Shown here: piece after piece, positions 49,955 through 59,384 of the stretch
Layout of the letters: every line of letters starts with the position of its first letter
Position numbering within the stretch: the stretch's first letter is position 1
Origin: Adhaeribacter pallidiroseus
GTDB lineage: Bacteria > Bacteroidota > Bacteroidia > Cytophagales > Hymenobacteraceae
Length of the DNA stretch: 64,000 bases
Assembly: GCF_003340495.1 (NCBI RefSeq)
Contig: NZ_QASA01000001.1
Span: 4,712,001-4,776,000, forward strand
Reading direction: 5' to 3'
Notes under the pieces: generated by a model
What the model was told of the DNA's origin: nothing
The model's database searches: none
Seen by the model: the letters and a program-made list of their open reading frames with translations, nothing else
Made by a program: the position numbers and the translations under genes

Positions 49955-51190
49955 ATGTTCCGGCGCGATTTTCTTAAAAATTCCTTTTTAGCGGGAGTAA
50001 GTACCTCCGTTTTGTCCCCTTCCCTAGCGGCGACTGTTCGGAAGCCAGAACTAAACGACCGTGCCTATTGGATACAAACCCTTACCCGAATTGCCGACCC
50101 GGTACTGACCAACTTGAGTCAGGGCAAGTTAAAAGCCACCATGCCGGTAGAATCGACGAAAGGACAGGACAAAGAACGGCCTAAATATACGCATCTCGAA
50201 GCTTTTGGCCGTTTACTGGCCGGCATGGCACCCTGGCTGGAATTAGGGGCTGAGAATTCCCCGGAAGGGAAAACCCGGCAAAAATATTTGGACTTGGCGC
50301 AGCAATCTTTAGCCATGGCGGTAGACCCTAAATCGCCGGATTTTTTAAATTTTAATCAGGGAGGCCAACCTGTGGTGGATGCTGCTTTCCTGAGTCATGC
50401 GCTCATCCGGGCGCCCAAACAACTACGGGATAAAATAGCTCCGGAAACCCGCACGCATTTGATAAAAGCGCTGCAAGCGAGCAGAGTTATTAAACCTTAT
50501 TATAGCAATTGGCTTTTGTTTAGCGCGATGGTAGAAATGGCTTTGCTGAGTTTAGGCGAGCCCTGGGATGCCATGCGCGTAGATTATGCTTTAAGAGAAC
50601 ACCAGAATTGGTACAAAGGCGATGGCATTTACGGCGATGGCCCAGAATTTCATTACGATTATTACAACAGCTACGTGATTCACCCGATGTTGGTGGATAT
50701 TACCAAAACGCTGCGCGACCACGACCCCCAGTACGAAGAGTTACACCAAACCATTTTGCGTCGGGCGCAACGTTACGCCGCTATTCAGGAACGGTTAATT
50801 TCGCCGGAAGGGACTTTCCCGCCGGTAGGGCGTTCGTTGGCTTACCGGTTTGGCGCGTTTCAGGCTTTAGCGCAAATAGCATACATGCAGAAGTTAAGCG
50901 AAGGCATAAAGCCCGCGCAAGTACGCAGTGCGCTTACCGCCGTTATTAAAAAAACCATGGCAGCTCCGAATACTTTTGATAAAAATGGCTGGTTGCAGAT
51001 TGGTTTTTGCGGCCATCAGCCCAGCATCGGCGAAACGTATATTTCTACGGGCAGTTTGTATTTGTGCACTACCGGTCTGTTGCCCTTAGGCTTACCCGCT
51101 ACCAATGAGTTCTGGACCGGCCCGGCCCAGGACTGGACCGCCAAAAAAGCCTGGTCTGGTCAGGATCTCCCCACCGATCATGCGATTTAG
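49955..51190 (+). CDS. DUF2264 domain-containing protein, Tat-type signal
   Basis: The 411-residue protein starts MFRRDFLKNSFLAG, a twin-arginine signal (RRDFLK), followed by SLAATV where cleavage is likely. The remainder is the DUF2264 domain (about 35-405) with WLLFSAMVEMAL, GDGIYGDGPEFHYDYYNSYVIHPMLVDI and SPEGTFPPVGRSLAYRFGAF. The fold is an alpha/alpha toroid as in polysaccharide lyases and unsaturated glycosidases, so action on a periplasmic oligosaccharide is plausible, but the activity is not established. Confidence 0.85.
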   Translation: MFRRDFLKNSFLAGVSTSVLSPSLAATVRKPELNDRAYWIQTLTRIADPVLTNLSQGKLKATMPVESTKGQDKERPKYTHLEAFGRLLAGMAPWLELGAENSPEGKTRQKYLDLAQQSLAMAVDPKSPDFLNFNQGGQPVVDAAFLSHALIRAPKQLRDKIAPETRTHLIKALQASRVIKPYYSNWLLFSAMVEMALLSLGEPWDAMRVDYALREHQNWYKGDGIYGDGPEFHYDYYNSYVIHPMLVDITKTLRDHDPQYEELHQTILRRAQRYAAIQERLISPEGTFPPVGRSLAYRFGAFQALAQIAYMQKLSEGIKPAQVRSALTAVIKKTMAAPNTFDKNGWLQIGFCGHQPSIGETYISTGSLYLCTTGLLPLGLPATNEFWTGPAQDWTAKKAWSGQDLPTDHAI

Positions 51191-51345
51191 CTGCAGGTTG
51201 GTTGGAAGTTGCAGGTTGCAAGTTACAGGTTGGAAAGTAAAAAGTTAGAAAGTTATTTTGGGTTTTACGTGATACGTAGTGTAGTACGTTTTCCAGACCA
51301 TTCAGCAACTTAACCATTCAACTTGTAACCTGCAAACTGTAACTA
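51188..51345. repeat. Inverted-repeat element between convergent DUF2264 and ubiA genes
   Basis: The left arm (CTGCAGGTTGGTTGGAAGTT and onward) starts one base after the DUF2264 stop. The right arm, read on the minus strand, is TTACAGTTTGCAGGTTACAA and starts at the ubiA stop. The centre has the core AGTTATTTTGGGTTTTAC (51251-51268) shared with 48982-48999. Confidence 0.75.
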
Positions 51346-52196
51346 AGTATACCGGAATAATAGCATGGAGAGCATACCAGATAACATAATCCATTTTACC
51401 AACCGGCTTAAGTGGGTAAAATCTTTTTTCCGATCGGCTTCGTAAATGCGGTACGTTAAGTAGCCCATCGGTAAAATTATAAACATTAAGATGTAGGTGG
51501 TAAAATACACTTCCTGAACCCGGTAAATAACCCCGCCAGTAGCGTAATGGCAAAGGCCAGAATAAAAAAGTACAGAAACCACTTAGCGCCGGCAATCCCC
51601 ATCACAATGGGCAACGTGCGGCAATCAAAGGTAGCATCGCCTTTTAAATCTTCCATATCCTTAATAATCTCGCGCACAATCGTGATTAAAAATACGAAAG
51701 CGCCGTAGGCCCAAACCGCTTTATTATCTACTTTTTCAAAAACAGCTACCACCAACACCATGGTGGCCGAAAGCAGGGCAATGGTGGTATTGCCAATTAA
51801 AAAAGTTTGTTTTAAACGGGCCGAATAGCCCCATAATAACAAAGCTGACCCAAGGTGAATGAAGCCGATGGGCAGGCTTAGATAAAAACCAATGATTACT
51901 CCTATTCCGGATAAAAGCAAATGCGCCAGCATGGCTTTGCGGCGATTTACGAATTTGCCTACCACTACCCTTTTGGGTTTGTTAATCGCATCGATTTTAA
52001 TGTCGTAATAATCGTTGATAATGTAACCGGCGGCGGCAATGCAGAGAGTAGAAAAAACCAGAAGCGCAAATGGCCCATCCAATAAAACCCGCGACCAAGG
52101 CTGATGCGGTAAAAGCAGGCAGGCCCGTACCAACAACTGGCACAAAGCCACCATGAGTAAATTTGTAAACCGGATAAGTCTAAGAAAAGTTTTCAC
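51343..52196 (-). CDS. UbiA family prenyltransferase, split by a one-base frameshift
   Basis: The enzyme attaches a prenyl chain to an acceptor in the membrane; in Bacteroidota it is often annotated as geranylgeranylglycerol-phosphate geranylgeranyltransferase. The first Asp motif is NDYYDIKID (about 60-68) and the second DMEDLKGD (about 185-192). The frame breaks near 51531: the run CCCC (GGGG on the coding strand) should be five bases, after which the reading continues VIYRVQEVYFTTYILMFII to FRYT-stop. With the base restored the protein has about 284 residues and the usual nine helices. The short homopolymer makes a sequence error likely. Confidence 0.85.
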
Positions 52197-52264
52197 GCGC
52201 TACAACCGGTTATACTGTAAAAAAAGGCTAAAGTCGGGCAAAGTACGCAAAACTGCCTCACATA

Positions 52265-52293
52265 AAAAAAGCCTCTTACCAGAAGAGGCTTTT
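52265..52293 (-). terminator. Terminator after the cold-shock gene
   Basis: The stem AAAGCCTCTT/AAGAGGCTTT with a 5-base loop and a T run lies about 30 bases beyond the csp stop on the minus strand. Confidence 0.88.
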
Positions 52294-52323
52294 AAAAATT
52301 ACCAGGATACCTAAATATCTTGT

Positions 52324-52518
52324 TTATACCTTTTTCACGTTTACCGCATTTACGCCTTTTTTGCCCTCTTGCGTATCAAATTCAACCTTATCGTTCTGCT
52401 GAATCTGACCACCGCTTAATCCGGTGACGTGGACAAAGAAGTCTTCTTTGCTTAGATCATCAGTAATAAACCCGTAACCTTTGGATTCATTAAAGAATTT
52501 TACTGTTCCTGTTTTCAT
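52324..52518 (-). CDS. Cold-shock domain protein (CspA family)
   Basis: The 64-residue protein is a single cold-shock domain with RNP1 KGYGFI (14-19) and RNP2-type DFFVH (26-30). It binds single-stranded RNA or DNA and acts as an RNA chaperone. A long A/T-rich leader precedes it, as is common for cold-shock genes. It is monocistronic. Confidence 0.95.
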   Translation of the reverse strand: MKTGTVKFFNESKGYGFITDDLSKEDFFVHVTGLSGGQIQQNDKVEFDTQEGKKGVNAVNVKKV

Positions 52519-52627
52519 AAAAATTTAAAGAATTTGAATTAAATGATTTCGTAAAGATAAAAGTATTTTACAAAAACGCAAGTTTTGAACCCTTTAAATA
52601 AATAATTTTTCTAATATTTTTAATAAT

Positions 52628-53122
52628 TCACCATTTACTATGTCTCTTCAATACAATTTCAATTAAATCGCGCACAGCGCCCTTTCCACCGGGTATTTCA
52701 GACACATAATGGCAAACCGCCAATACATCCGCTGCCGCATCGGCAGGACATGCGGCTAAACCACATTGTTGTATTACCCCTAGATCGGGTACGTCGTCGC
52801 CCATATAAGCAATTTGCTCCGGGACTAAATTTTGCTCCTGCAAAAAAGCCTGGAAAACTTCGTCTTTATTCTCTACCCCCAGGTAAATATGCTGCACATC
52901 TAAGGACTGCAAACGCTTGTAAACGCCTTCTTCTTTTCGCCCCGAAATAATAGCCACCACATAGCCTTTTTTAATGGCATGCCGGATCGCAAAACCATCT
53001 TTAATGTTAAACGCCCGCACCTGCTCGCCACTTGCCAGGCACAGCAAAGAACCATCGGTTAACACCCCATCCACATCAAAAATAAAAGCTTTAATTCGGG
53101 AAAAGTCTGGTTGTTCGTTCAT
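52628..53122 (-). CDS. KdsC-like HAD phosphatase (3-deoxy-manno-octulosonate-8-phosphate phosphatase)
   Basis: The 164-residue C0-type HAD phosphatase has the nucleophile motif DVDGVLTDG (Asp16, Asp18), the Ser/Thr motif IISGRK (about 59-64) and the final YMGDDVPDL (about 106-114). It has no cap domain and should work as a tetramer on Kdo 8-phosphate for lipopolysaccharide core synthesis. The start of the upstream DUF2520 gene end is 92 bases away, so the two may share a transcript. Confidence 0.88.
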   Translation of the reverse strand: MNEQPDFSRIKAFIFDVDGVLTDGSLLCLASGEQVRAFNIKDGFAIRHAIKKGYVVAIISGRKEEGVYKRLQSLDVQHIYLGVENKDEVFQAFLQEQNLVPEQIAYMGDDVPDLGVIQQCGLAACPADAAADVLAVCHYVSEIPGGKGAVRDLIEIVLKRHSKW

Positions 53123-53213
53123 AGTTGTTGATTGTGCACATTCTGCTTATAAATTAAAACTGAATAACCAGTTGGCAAAATTAGTAAACTTGTCTTTGTA
53201 GGGAAACTGAACC

Positions 53214-54023
53214 TTATTCCTTATTTAGCATAGTTATTTCCTGAGCCTTCTTCTGAATACTTTCCGTTAGCATCGTATAAATAGCGGCATAATCTGGTTT
53301 ATCCTGAAGTAATTGCTGGTGTTGCGCCAATATATTCTGATCAAAGCGTACGGCTGGCCCGGTTTGCACCCGAAAAGGCGCGTGTGCAAATGCTTTTTGC
53401 ACGGTTTCGATTACCAAAGGTTGTAATATGGTAAAATCTATTTGTTGCTGCGTGAGTAGGTCGTGGCTAATGCCTAGTAAATGGTTCGTAAAATTACAAG
53501 CAAATACGGCCGCTAAATGAATTATTTTACGAGTTTCGGTTGGTAGATCGATTACCTTTTCGCTAATGCTGGCAGCCAGATTTTTTAAAAAAAGGACATC
53601 TTCGGGATTACTGGCTTCTACGCCGATAGGCGTTTTCTGAAAATCAATGGCTACTGCTTTACTAAAAGTTTGCACCAGGTAAAAAACGCCTCCTCTTATG
53701 TTAGCCTGAACCTTAAAAACAGAGATCGGTAAACTACCGGAAGTATGCACCACCAAACTATTCTTCGGGAAAATGGCTCTTTGTAAAACTTCGGCTACTA
53801 CATCATCCTTTAAGGCTACAATAAAAATAGTTGCTGGCACGAGGCTAAAATCCAGTTCTTGAGTCGGATGCGCCTGCAATAAAGTTTCGGCTAAAAACTC
53901 GGCTTTAACCAGGGTGCGACTGTAAACCAAAACAATTTGATGGCCGGCTTGCTCGAATGCCCGACCTAAGTGCCAGGCTACGTTACCGGCACCAATTAAC
54001 GCAATAGATACTGGAGAAGTCAT
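53214..54023 (-). CDS. Rossmann-like and DUF2520 domain-containing protein
   Basis: The 269-residue protein has an N-terminal NAD(P)-binding fold (IALIGAGNVAWHLGRAF, 7-23) and a helical DUF2520 domain (about 135-260; HLAAVFACNFTNHLLGIS). The layout resembles ketopantoate- or pyrroline-5-carboxylate-reductase-like enzymes, but no substrate is known for the family. It lies just upstream of the KdsC-like gene, a pairing I recall from other Bacteroidota. Confidence 0.85.
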   Translation of the reverse strand: MTSPVSIALIGAGNVAWHLGRAFEQAGHQIVLVYSRTLVKAEFLAETLLQAHPTQELDFSLVPATIFIVALKDDVVAEVLQRAIFPKNSLVVHTSGSLPISVFKVQANIRGGVFYLVQTFSKAVAIDFQKTPIGVEASNPEDVLFLKNLAASISEKVIDLPTETRKIIHLAAVFACNFTNHLLGISHDLLTQQQIDFTILQPLVIETVQKAFAHAPFRVQTGPAVRFDQNILAQHQQLLQDKPDYAAIYTMLTESIQKKAQEITMLNKE

Positions 54024-54054
54024 ATGCAGTTACCTATTAAAACACGTAAAAATA

Positions 54055-54084
54055 AAAAAGCGGAGATTACTCCGCTTTTCTTTT
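54055..54084 (-). terminator. Terminator of the cytochrome c maturation operon
   Basis: The stem AAAAGCGGAG/CTCCGCTTTT with an ATTA loop and T-rich flanks lies about 26 bases beyond the ccmF stop on the minus strand. Confidence 0.85.
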
Positions 54085-54109
54085 AAACTACTGATTTTTT
54101 AAATTTTTC

Positions 54110-56699
54110 TTAAGCTAGCTGCTTGTTACGCACTGCGCGCTTCTTAGAACTACCCGTTTCCGGGTTAACAACGATTTTGGCTTCTTTATAACGTTTTACA
54201 ATAGCCATGCCCATACCAATAGCCATCACCAGGGTACCAATCCACAGAATATTGATAAATGGTTTTTCTACGGCTGCCAGAATAACATAGTCTTTCTGGG
54301 TAGTGTTTACGCCAATCTTAAACTTGTTATTCTTGGTATCAATATTCACGAAGGTTAAACGCAAACCTAAATCATCTACTTCGTCCGGAATACGGCCTAC
54401 CAGGTTATCTTTGATTACAAACACCGGGTGCGCGTGGTAATCTTTGTCTTCGCCCGAAATAATAAAATCAGCTTGTACGGCTACGTCATTAGCCGCTAAG
54501 TTTATGCCTTTTACCTGGCGGGTAGGCTCAATATTTTTTAATACCGCAAAGTAATCGTTCAGGTACAAGGTATCGCCAATAGCCAAATCCTGTTCTTTTA
54601 ACTCGCTCCATTGTTTATCTTCTTCCGAAGCCGCTACCCGCACGTGGGTGTACAAATCTTTGTCCGAAAACATTTTAATATCCGGCGAGGCGATAAAGCC
54701 CATTTCGGGATTTACCTGTGCCCGGGGTATAACGTAAAAGCCTTACCCGTTTCCCGATTTTTAAATTCTATCTGGTAATAGGTATTTTCCGGATAAACAT
54801 CAACTGTATCACCGGTTTTAAAGTGCACCTTATCTTTATACTTAATATCGGCCCGGGCAATCGCCTGGTGTACATCGTCCAATTGAAAAAGCAATTGCTT
54901 GTTCACGTACTCCGGAAAACCTTTCACTTCGAAATAACGACCACGGTAAGACACATCGTAGGCTCCCATTTTTACTTTATCGTTCCGGAACAACAACACG
55001 TTATCGCGGTTAATATCATCCGGAAAATCGCGGGAGTACAGTAAGCCCGAAGTATTTTTAGAAATAATATTGGAGTAACCCGATGAGAATAACATCCCGA
55101 ACAACATCAGCGCTATCCCAATGTGCGAAATGGCGCCACCTGATAAATTTACTTTGCGCCGGATTAGCGTAAACACCATGCTCAGATTAGCGAAAATAGC
55201 AAACACGGTTACGAACAACAGCACAAAATAAGGGAAAGTATCTACCTTAGGAATAAAGTCAATTTTGCCGAGCATATAAACCAGGCTCACGAAGAGGAAA
55301 GTTAAAATAAGCGGTACAGACAAAGCATTAACCACTTTAGTTTTATCGTTCTTTTGGTACCAAAGCAACTGCGCCAATCCCGACAATAAGGCAATACCTA
55401 CGCCCATCCATAACTGAAACTTAGTATAATGCGCAATCTGATCAGCGGGCAGCGCCATATTTGATTTAATCCCGATAAAGCCCAGAAACGAATTATACAC
55501 CGGAATGGAAGTAGTTACCAGCACCTGGAAGGCACCTAAACACAAAACCACCACACCAATAAATACCCAGAATTCGCTGTTATAAGTAGTCAGTTCTTTT
55601 TCGGTAGCCGGAATAGCTTTCCAATGACGAACTAATAAAAGAATTGATAAAATCACGAAAGCCGCCAGATACGCAAATAACTGTCCGGACAAACCTAAAT
55701 CAGTGAACGAGTGTACCGAGGCATTGCCTAAAATACCACTCCGGGTTAAGAAAGTAGCGTACAGTACCAGTAAGAAAGTGGTAATTACCAGAATAAACGA
55801 AGTTCGTAACGCGTGCTTGCTGCGCTTATAAACCACCATGGTATGCAAGCCGGCAATCAGCACTAACCACGGAATATAAACCGCGTTTTCTACCGGGTCC
55901 CAGTTCCAGTAACCACCAAAGTTCAAAGTTTCGTAGGCCCAATAAGCACCCATCATAATACCTACTCCTAGCACTAAACCCCCGAACAAGCCCAAGGCAA
56001 AGCGGGTTTAATCCAGGTGATGTAATCTTTTTTCCAGAGGCCAGCAATGGCAAACGCAAACGGAACTAAGGTAATGGCAAAGCCCAAAAACAAGGTAGGC
56101 GGGTGAATCACCATCCAGTAGTTTTGCAACAATGGATTCAGGCCGGTACCGTCTTTCGGAATAAAGTTCGGGTTGAGTTTAAATACCGGCGCATCGGTCA
56201 TAAAATCGCGCAGCAAAATAAATGGCGACGAACCAATTTTTAAATCGCCGATAACCACCCCCAAAATCATGGAAGTTAAAAATAATTGCACAAAGGCAAA
56301 AACCGCCATGGTAGGCGCTTCCCACTTTTTATTGAACCAGATAATGGCTAAACCCAGCAACGTGTGCCAGAAAATCCAGAGTAAAAAGCTGCCTTCCTGC
56401 CCTTCCCAGAAACACGAAATCATAAAGTGCGTGGGCAGATAGTTAGAGGAGTGGCTCCAGGCGTAATAATATTCATAGCGGTGGTTATAAATAATATTAA
56501 ACAAACTGAAAATAATGCTGAATACCGCAATGGTATGCACATAAAAGGCACCGCGGCCCAGGTTGCGCCAGTTAATATCTGTTTCGCCGAGCGGTTTACC
56601 CTGAGCGGCCATAAAATAAGCCAAGGCCGCCACAATGGCCGCCACAAAAGCTACAATTATACTCGCATGTCCCAGATCACCAATGAACGTATTTATCAT
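54110..56699 (-). CDS. ccmF: Cytochrome c biogenesis protein CcmF/CcsA, interrupted by two one-base frameshifts
   Basis: Restored, this is a protein of about 863 residues that joins heme to apocytochrome c at the periplasmic face. The first part (to PALPWA) has about six helices and the HPPTLFLGF motif. The Trp-rich heme-handling segment (YETLNFGGYWNWDPVENAVY) follows the first break, and the C-terminal periplasmic domain (MGFIASPDIKMF to the end) follows the second. Near 55988 one T is missing from a TTT on the coding strand (PWA-LFGGLVLG), and near 54724 one C from a run of five (LYP-RAQVNPEMG). Both lie in short homopolymers and all three pieces are otherwise normal, so sequence error is likely. 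Confidence 0.87.
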
Positions 56700-56702
56700 T
56701 TT

Positions 56703-56841
56703 TTAAAGTTGAAAGTTACAGGTTGCAAGTTACAGGTTATAAAGTTGAAAGATTTAAAAGATTATTTTTGTTTCTGATAACAGTTCGCAAACAAGAAATA
56801 AAAATATAACTTGAAACCTGAAACTTGTAACCTGCAACTAA
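56703..56841. repeat. Inverted-repeat element between ccmE and ccmF
   Basis: The left arm (AAGTTGAAAGTTACAGGTTG and onward, 56705-56745) pairs with a right arm whose minus-strand reading is TTAGTTGCAGGTTACAAG, starting within five bases of the ccmE stop. It fills the gap between two genes of one operon. Confidence 0.75.
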
Positions 56842-57264
56842 TTAAAGACTTGCTGTTTGTTTAATTTCTTTTTCGACGTATTTCGACGGACACTTGAGCA
56901 ATATCTTATCGGCCACAAAAGAATCTTTCTGCATGTTGCCCATAATCACTACTTGCTCCGACCGTTCGAAATCCTGTGGTTTTGGTTGGAAGTAAACTAC
57001 TTTCTGCTCATTGTGCAGCGTGTCTACCAGTACAAAAGTAAAATAATTCGGGTCGAGAACCGGGTTATAATCCATACCCACAATATGACCTTGGGCATCT
57101 TTCTTCAAGCGACCTACTACGTGTACCTTACTCGTTTTACCTTCCGAAGCCAGTTCACGAGCTTCTTTAAACGACACGTACATACTGGCATCACCCGCCG
57201 AAGAAATAATAATACCGATAGCCGAAGCAATAATACCAATGGCAACAATATGCGATCTTTTCAT
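56842..57264 (-). CDS. ccmE: Cytochrome c maturation heme chaperone CcmE, Cys-type
   Basis: The 140-residue protein has an N-terminal signal anchor (about 5-22) and the OB-fold heme chaperone domain (about 28-130). In the classical protein heme binds covalently to His in HxxxY; here the motif is CPSKY (Cys125, Tyr129), so a cysteine replaces the histidine. This CxxxY form is known from archaea and some sulfate reducers that use a variant of system I. It sits between the ccmD-like and ccmF genes. Confidence 0.9.
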   Translation of the reverse strand: MKRSHIVAIGIIASAIGIIISSAGDASMYVSFKEARELASEGKTSKVHVVGRLKKDAQGHIVGMDYNPVLDPNYFTFVLVDTLHNEQKVVYFQPKPQDFERSEQVVIMGNMQKDSFVADKILLKCPSKYVEKEIKQTASL

Positions 57265-57349
57265 TTGTTTATTTTAGATTCGAGAAAGCAGGATTCTCTT
57301 TTTAACACGTAATTACTATTATAAGATTCCAGTAGACGCCTGATTTATA

Positions 57350-57625
57350 TCAGCTTTTCAGTTGTTGTTCCAGCTTGCTTACTTTGCGGTCCAGCCGAAT
57401 TAAGTACAAAATTAATCCGGCTAAAACAGTAACGATTACCGCTACTACCACATAAATTTTACCATCCCGGCGTAAGGTATCGGCCATTTCTACATCGGAG
57501 GCACTGCCCGCATCGCTGGTGGCTTGCACTGTAGTCTGGTCAGTAGCCTGGGCCATGGTGTTGGGCATGGGTACTACCGAAATCAGCATAAAAAATATAA
57601 ATAAGTACTTAAGCATGTTGTTCAT
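57350..57625 (-). CDS. CcmD family protein
   Basis: The 91-residue protein has a signal-like hydrophobic start (about 4-25), an Ala/Thr/Ser-rich linker and one membrane helix (about 57-76, YVVVAVIVTVLAGLILYLIRL) followed by a short coiled coil (DRKVSKLEQQL). This matches the small CcmD-type protein found in Bacteroidota operons, which helps release heme-loaded CcmE from CcmABC. It overlaps the end of ccmC by 17 bases. Confidence 0.75.
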   Translation of the reverse strand: MNNMLKYLFIFFMLISVVPMPNTMAQATDQTTVQATSDAGSASDVEMADTLRRDGKIYVVVAVIVTVLAGLILYLIRLDRKVSKLEQQLKS

Positions 57626-58277
57626 GTAATTTGTATTGAAGAAGTTCCAGACGCGATTTTACGTTTACCATCCATACGCCCAGTAAAGTCCAGGCGATTA
57701 CGGCGGGGTAGAAAACCATGCGCATGTTATTGTCTAAATCATAAGAGCTAAAACCCGGATTACCGCCGTTGCCCGGGTGCAGCGAATCGGTTAAACGAGG
57801 CAAAATAAACAGCAAGGGAATAAGCGCCGCAAAAGCAAATATATTGTAAACCGCACTAATACGCGCGCGTTGCTGCTGCTCGGCAAAAGAACTGCGCAAC
57901 ACTAAATAGGCAAAGTAAATCAGCAAACCAATAGCCGAAGCATTTTGCTTGGGATCGTTGCTCCAGTACTCACCCCAGGTAAAACGCGCCCACTCCATGC
58001 CGGTGATAATACCCAACACCCCTAATAAAACGCCTACTTTAGCGGCCGATTCCGCAATAATATCGTTTTCCACGGAAGGCTTGCGCAGGTACTTAATGGA
58101 GTAGATAACCGAAACCGTTAAAATAATGATCATCCCGAACCACATGGGCACGTGAAAGTAAATATTCCGAATGGTTTCGTTAAGAATGGCCAGATGCGGC
58201 ACCTTGTTTAATAAACCGGCGACTATTGTGTACAACAACAGCACTACCGTTAAGACTTTCCACCAAGTTAATTTCAT
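57609..58277 (-). CDS. ccmC: Heme exporter/cytochrome c biogenesis protein CcmC (CcsA-like)
   Basis: The 222-residue protein has six membrane helices and the tryptophan-rich heme-handling motif in variant form (WGEYWSNDPKQNASA, about 105-119). It passes heme to CcmE at the outer face of the inner membrane. Conserved histidines flank the motif (IYFHVPMW and a later helix). It overlaps the ccmD-like gene. Confidence 0.9.
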   Translation of the reverse strand: MKLTWWKVLTVVLLLYTIVAGLLNKVPHLAILNETIRNIYFHVPMWFGMIIILTVSVIYSIKYLRKPSVENDIIAESAAKVGVLLGVLGIITGMEWARFTWGEYWSNDPKQNASAIGLLIYFAYLVLRSSFAEQQQRARISAVYNIFAFAALIPLLFILPRLTDSLHPGNGGNPGFSSYDLDNNMRMVFYPAVIAWTLLGVWMVNVKSRLELLQYKLHEQHA

Positions 58278-58428
58278 GGTATTTATATATAAACCAAAGT
58301 TTTTATTCCTAATAATGTAACAAAATAGCGGGGTATTTTATTAAATTTTAAAATAATTTATTTTGATACTTCCGTACTCTATTTTTTTAAATTTTGCACC
58401 TGTTTGGATAGCCCGAATGCCTAAATAC

Positions 58429-59094
58429 TTAACTGCGCCATAAGTACGGGAATAAAATATACGACACACTCACGACAATCAGATTTATCGCCAGTAAGGT
58501 TAACAATTCATCCAAGCTTACCGAGCGGTCTAAACCATCAATCGCGTTTTTTGATAGTTTCATGAGCATGAGCAGCATGGGAATAATAACCGGAAAGCTT
58601 AACACGGCCATTAAGGTACTGCTGTTAGCAGCTTTGGCCGCAATACTCGAAATCATGGTTAAGGAAGTAGAAAAGCCTAAAGCCCCTAATAAAATGGTCA
58701 GTAGAAAAAGTGCATCGTCCTGCACCGGGTTACCCAGCACTACCGCATAAAAAACGTAACAAATAAGTGCCAGCACCAGCATAAGTACCGTGTTATACAC
58801 GATCTTCGCCAGGATAATCCCTTGCGGACTTACCAAGGAATAATAATACAGCAAGCGGCCTCGGTTTTCCTGAATAAAGCTTTTGGCAATGGCGTTTACC
58901 GAGGTAAACAATAAGATAATCCAGAATAAGGCATTCCAAACGGGCACTTCTAAATTCGCGAACCGCAACCGGAAACTCAGATAACACACAAAAACCGTAC
59001 TGCCCACGTACAACAACATGCCATTAAAGGCATATTTCTGCCGGAGTTCCAGCAAAAAGTCTTTTTGTACTAAGTAGGCTACCTCTTTAAACAA
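58429..59094 (-). CDS. ccmB: Heme exporter protein CcmB
   Basis: The 221-residue protein has six membrane helices and the CcmB-typical KDFLLELRQKYAFNGMLLY opening and LLGALGFSTSLTMISSIAAKAANSSTLMAVLSFPVIIPMLLM stretch (about 133-175). It is the membrane subunit of the CcmAB transporter. The ATPase gene ccmA is not found here, so it must be elsewhere on the chromosome. Confidence 0.92.
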   Translation of the reverse strand: MFKEVAYLVQKDFLLELRQKYAFNGMLLYVGSTVFVCYLSFRLRFANLEVPVWNALFWIILLFTSVNAIAKSFIQENRGRLLYYYSLVSPQGIILAKIVYNTVLMLVLALICYVFYAVVLGNPVQDDALFLLTILLGALGFSTSLTMISSIAAKAANSSTLMAVLSFPVIIPMLLMLMKLSKNAIDGLDRSVSLDELLTLLAINLIVVSVSYILFPYLWRS

Positions 59095-59337
59095 CTTATA
59101 ATATTTTCGGGCAAATTTACAATAGAAAAAGCTGGAATGATAATAAAATCCGGAATATTACCAGCACTAACCTAGTATTATGCTTTAAATACTGGTTTAA
59201 GTTATTTTTTAAATTTTGTACAGCTTACCAGTTATTCATAAGACAGCTATATAGCAACTTAACAATTAGGTAACAAAACAGCTTTTAAGATAACAATAAC
59301 ATAACATCGCGATAATTTTAGCATAAACTGGGCAGAG

Positions 59338-59345
59338 TACTTTTG
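59338..59345 (+). promoter_or_regulatory. -7 promoter box of the TonB-dependent receptor gene
   Basis: TACTTTTG lies 39 bases before the ATG at 59385 and overlaps a less likely TTG start at 59343, so it supports the downstream ATG. The -33 element is unclear. Confidence 0.5.
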
Positions 59346-59384
59346 CAGCCGAGACTAATACGCACTATCTACCCATTCAAGTTT

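Noticed and set aside
54110-54703. Separate cytochrome maturation gene after ccmF
   Set aside because: The segment is the normal C-terminal domain of CcmF; a missing C near 54724 breaks the frame.
57350-57625. Toxin/holin-like small membrane protein
   Set aside because: Its place between ccmC and ccmE and its helix plus coiled-coil layout fit a CcmD-type protein.
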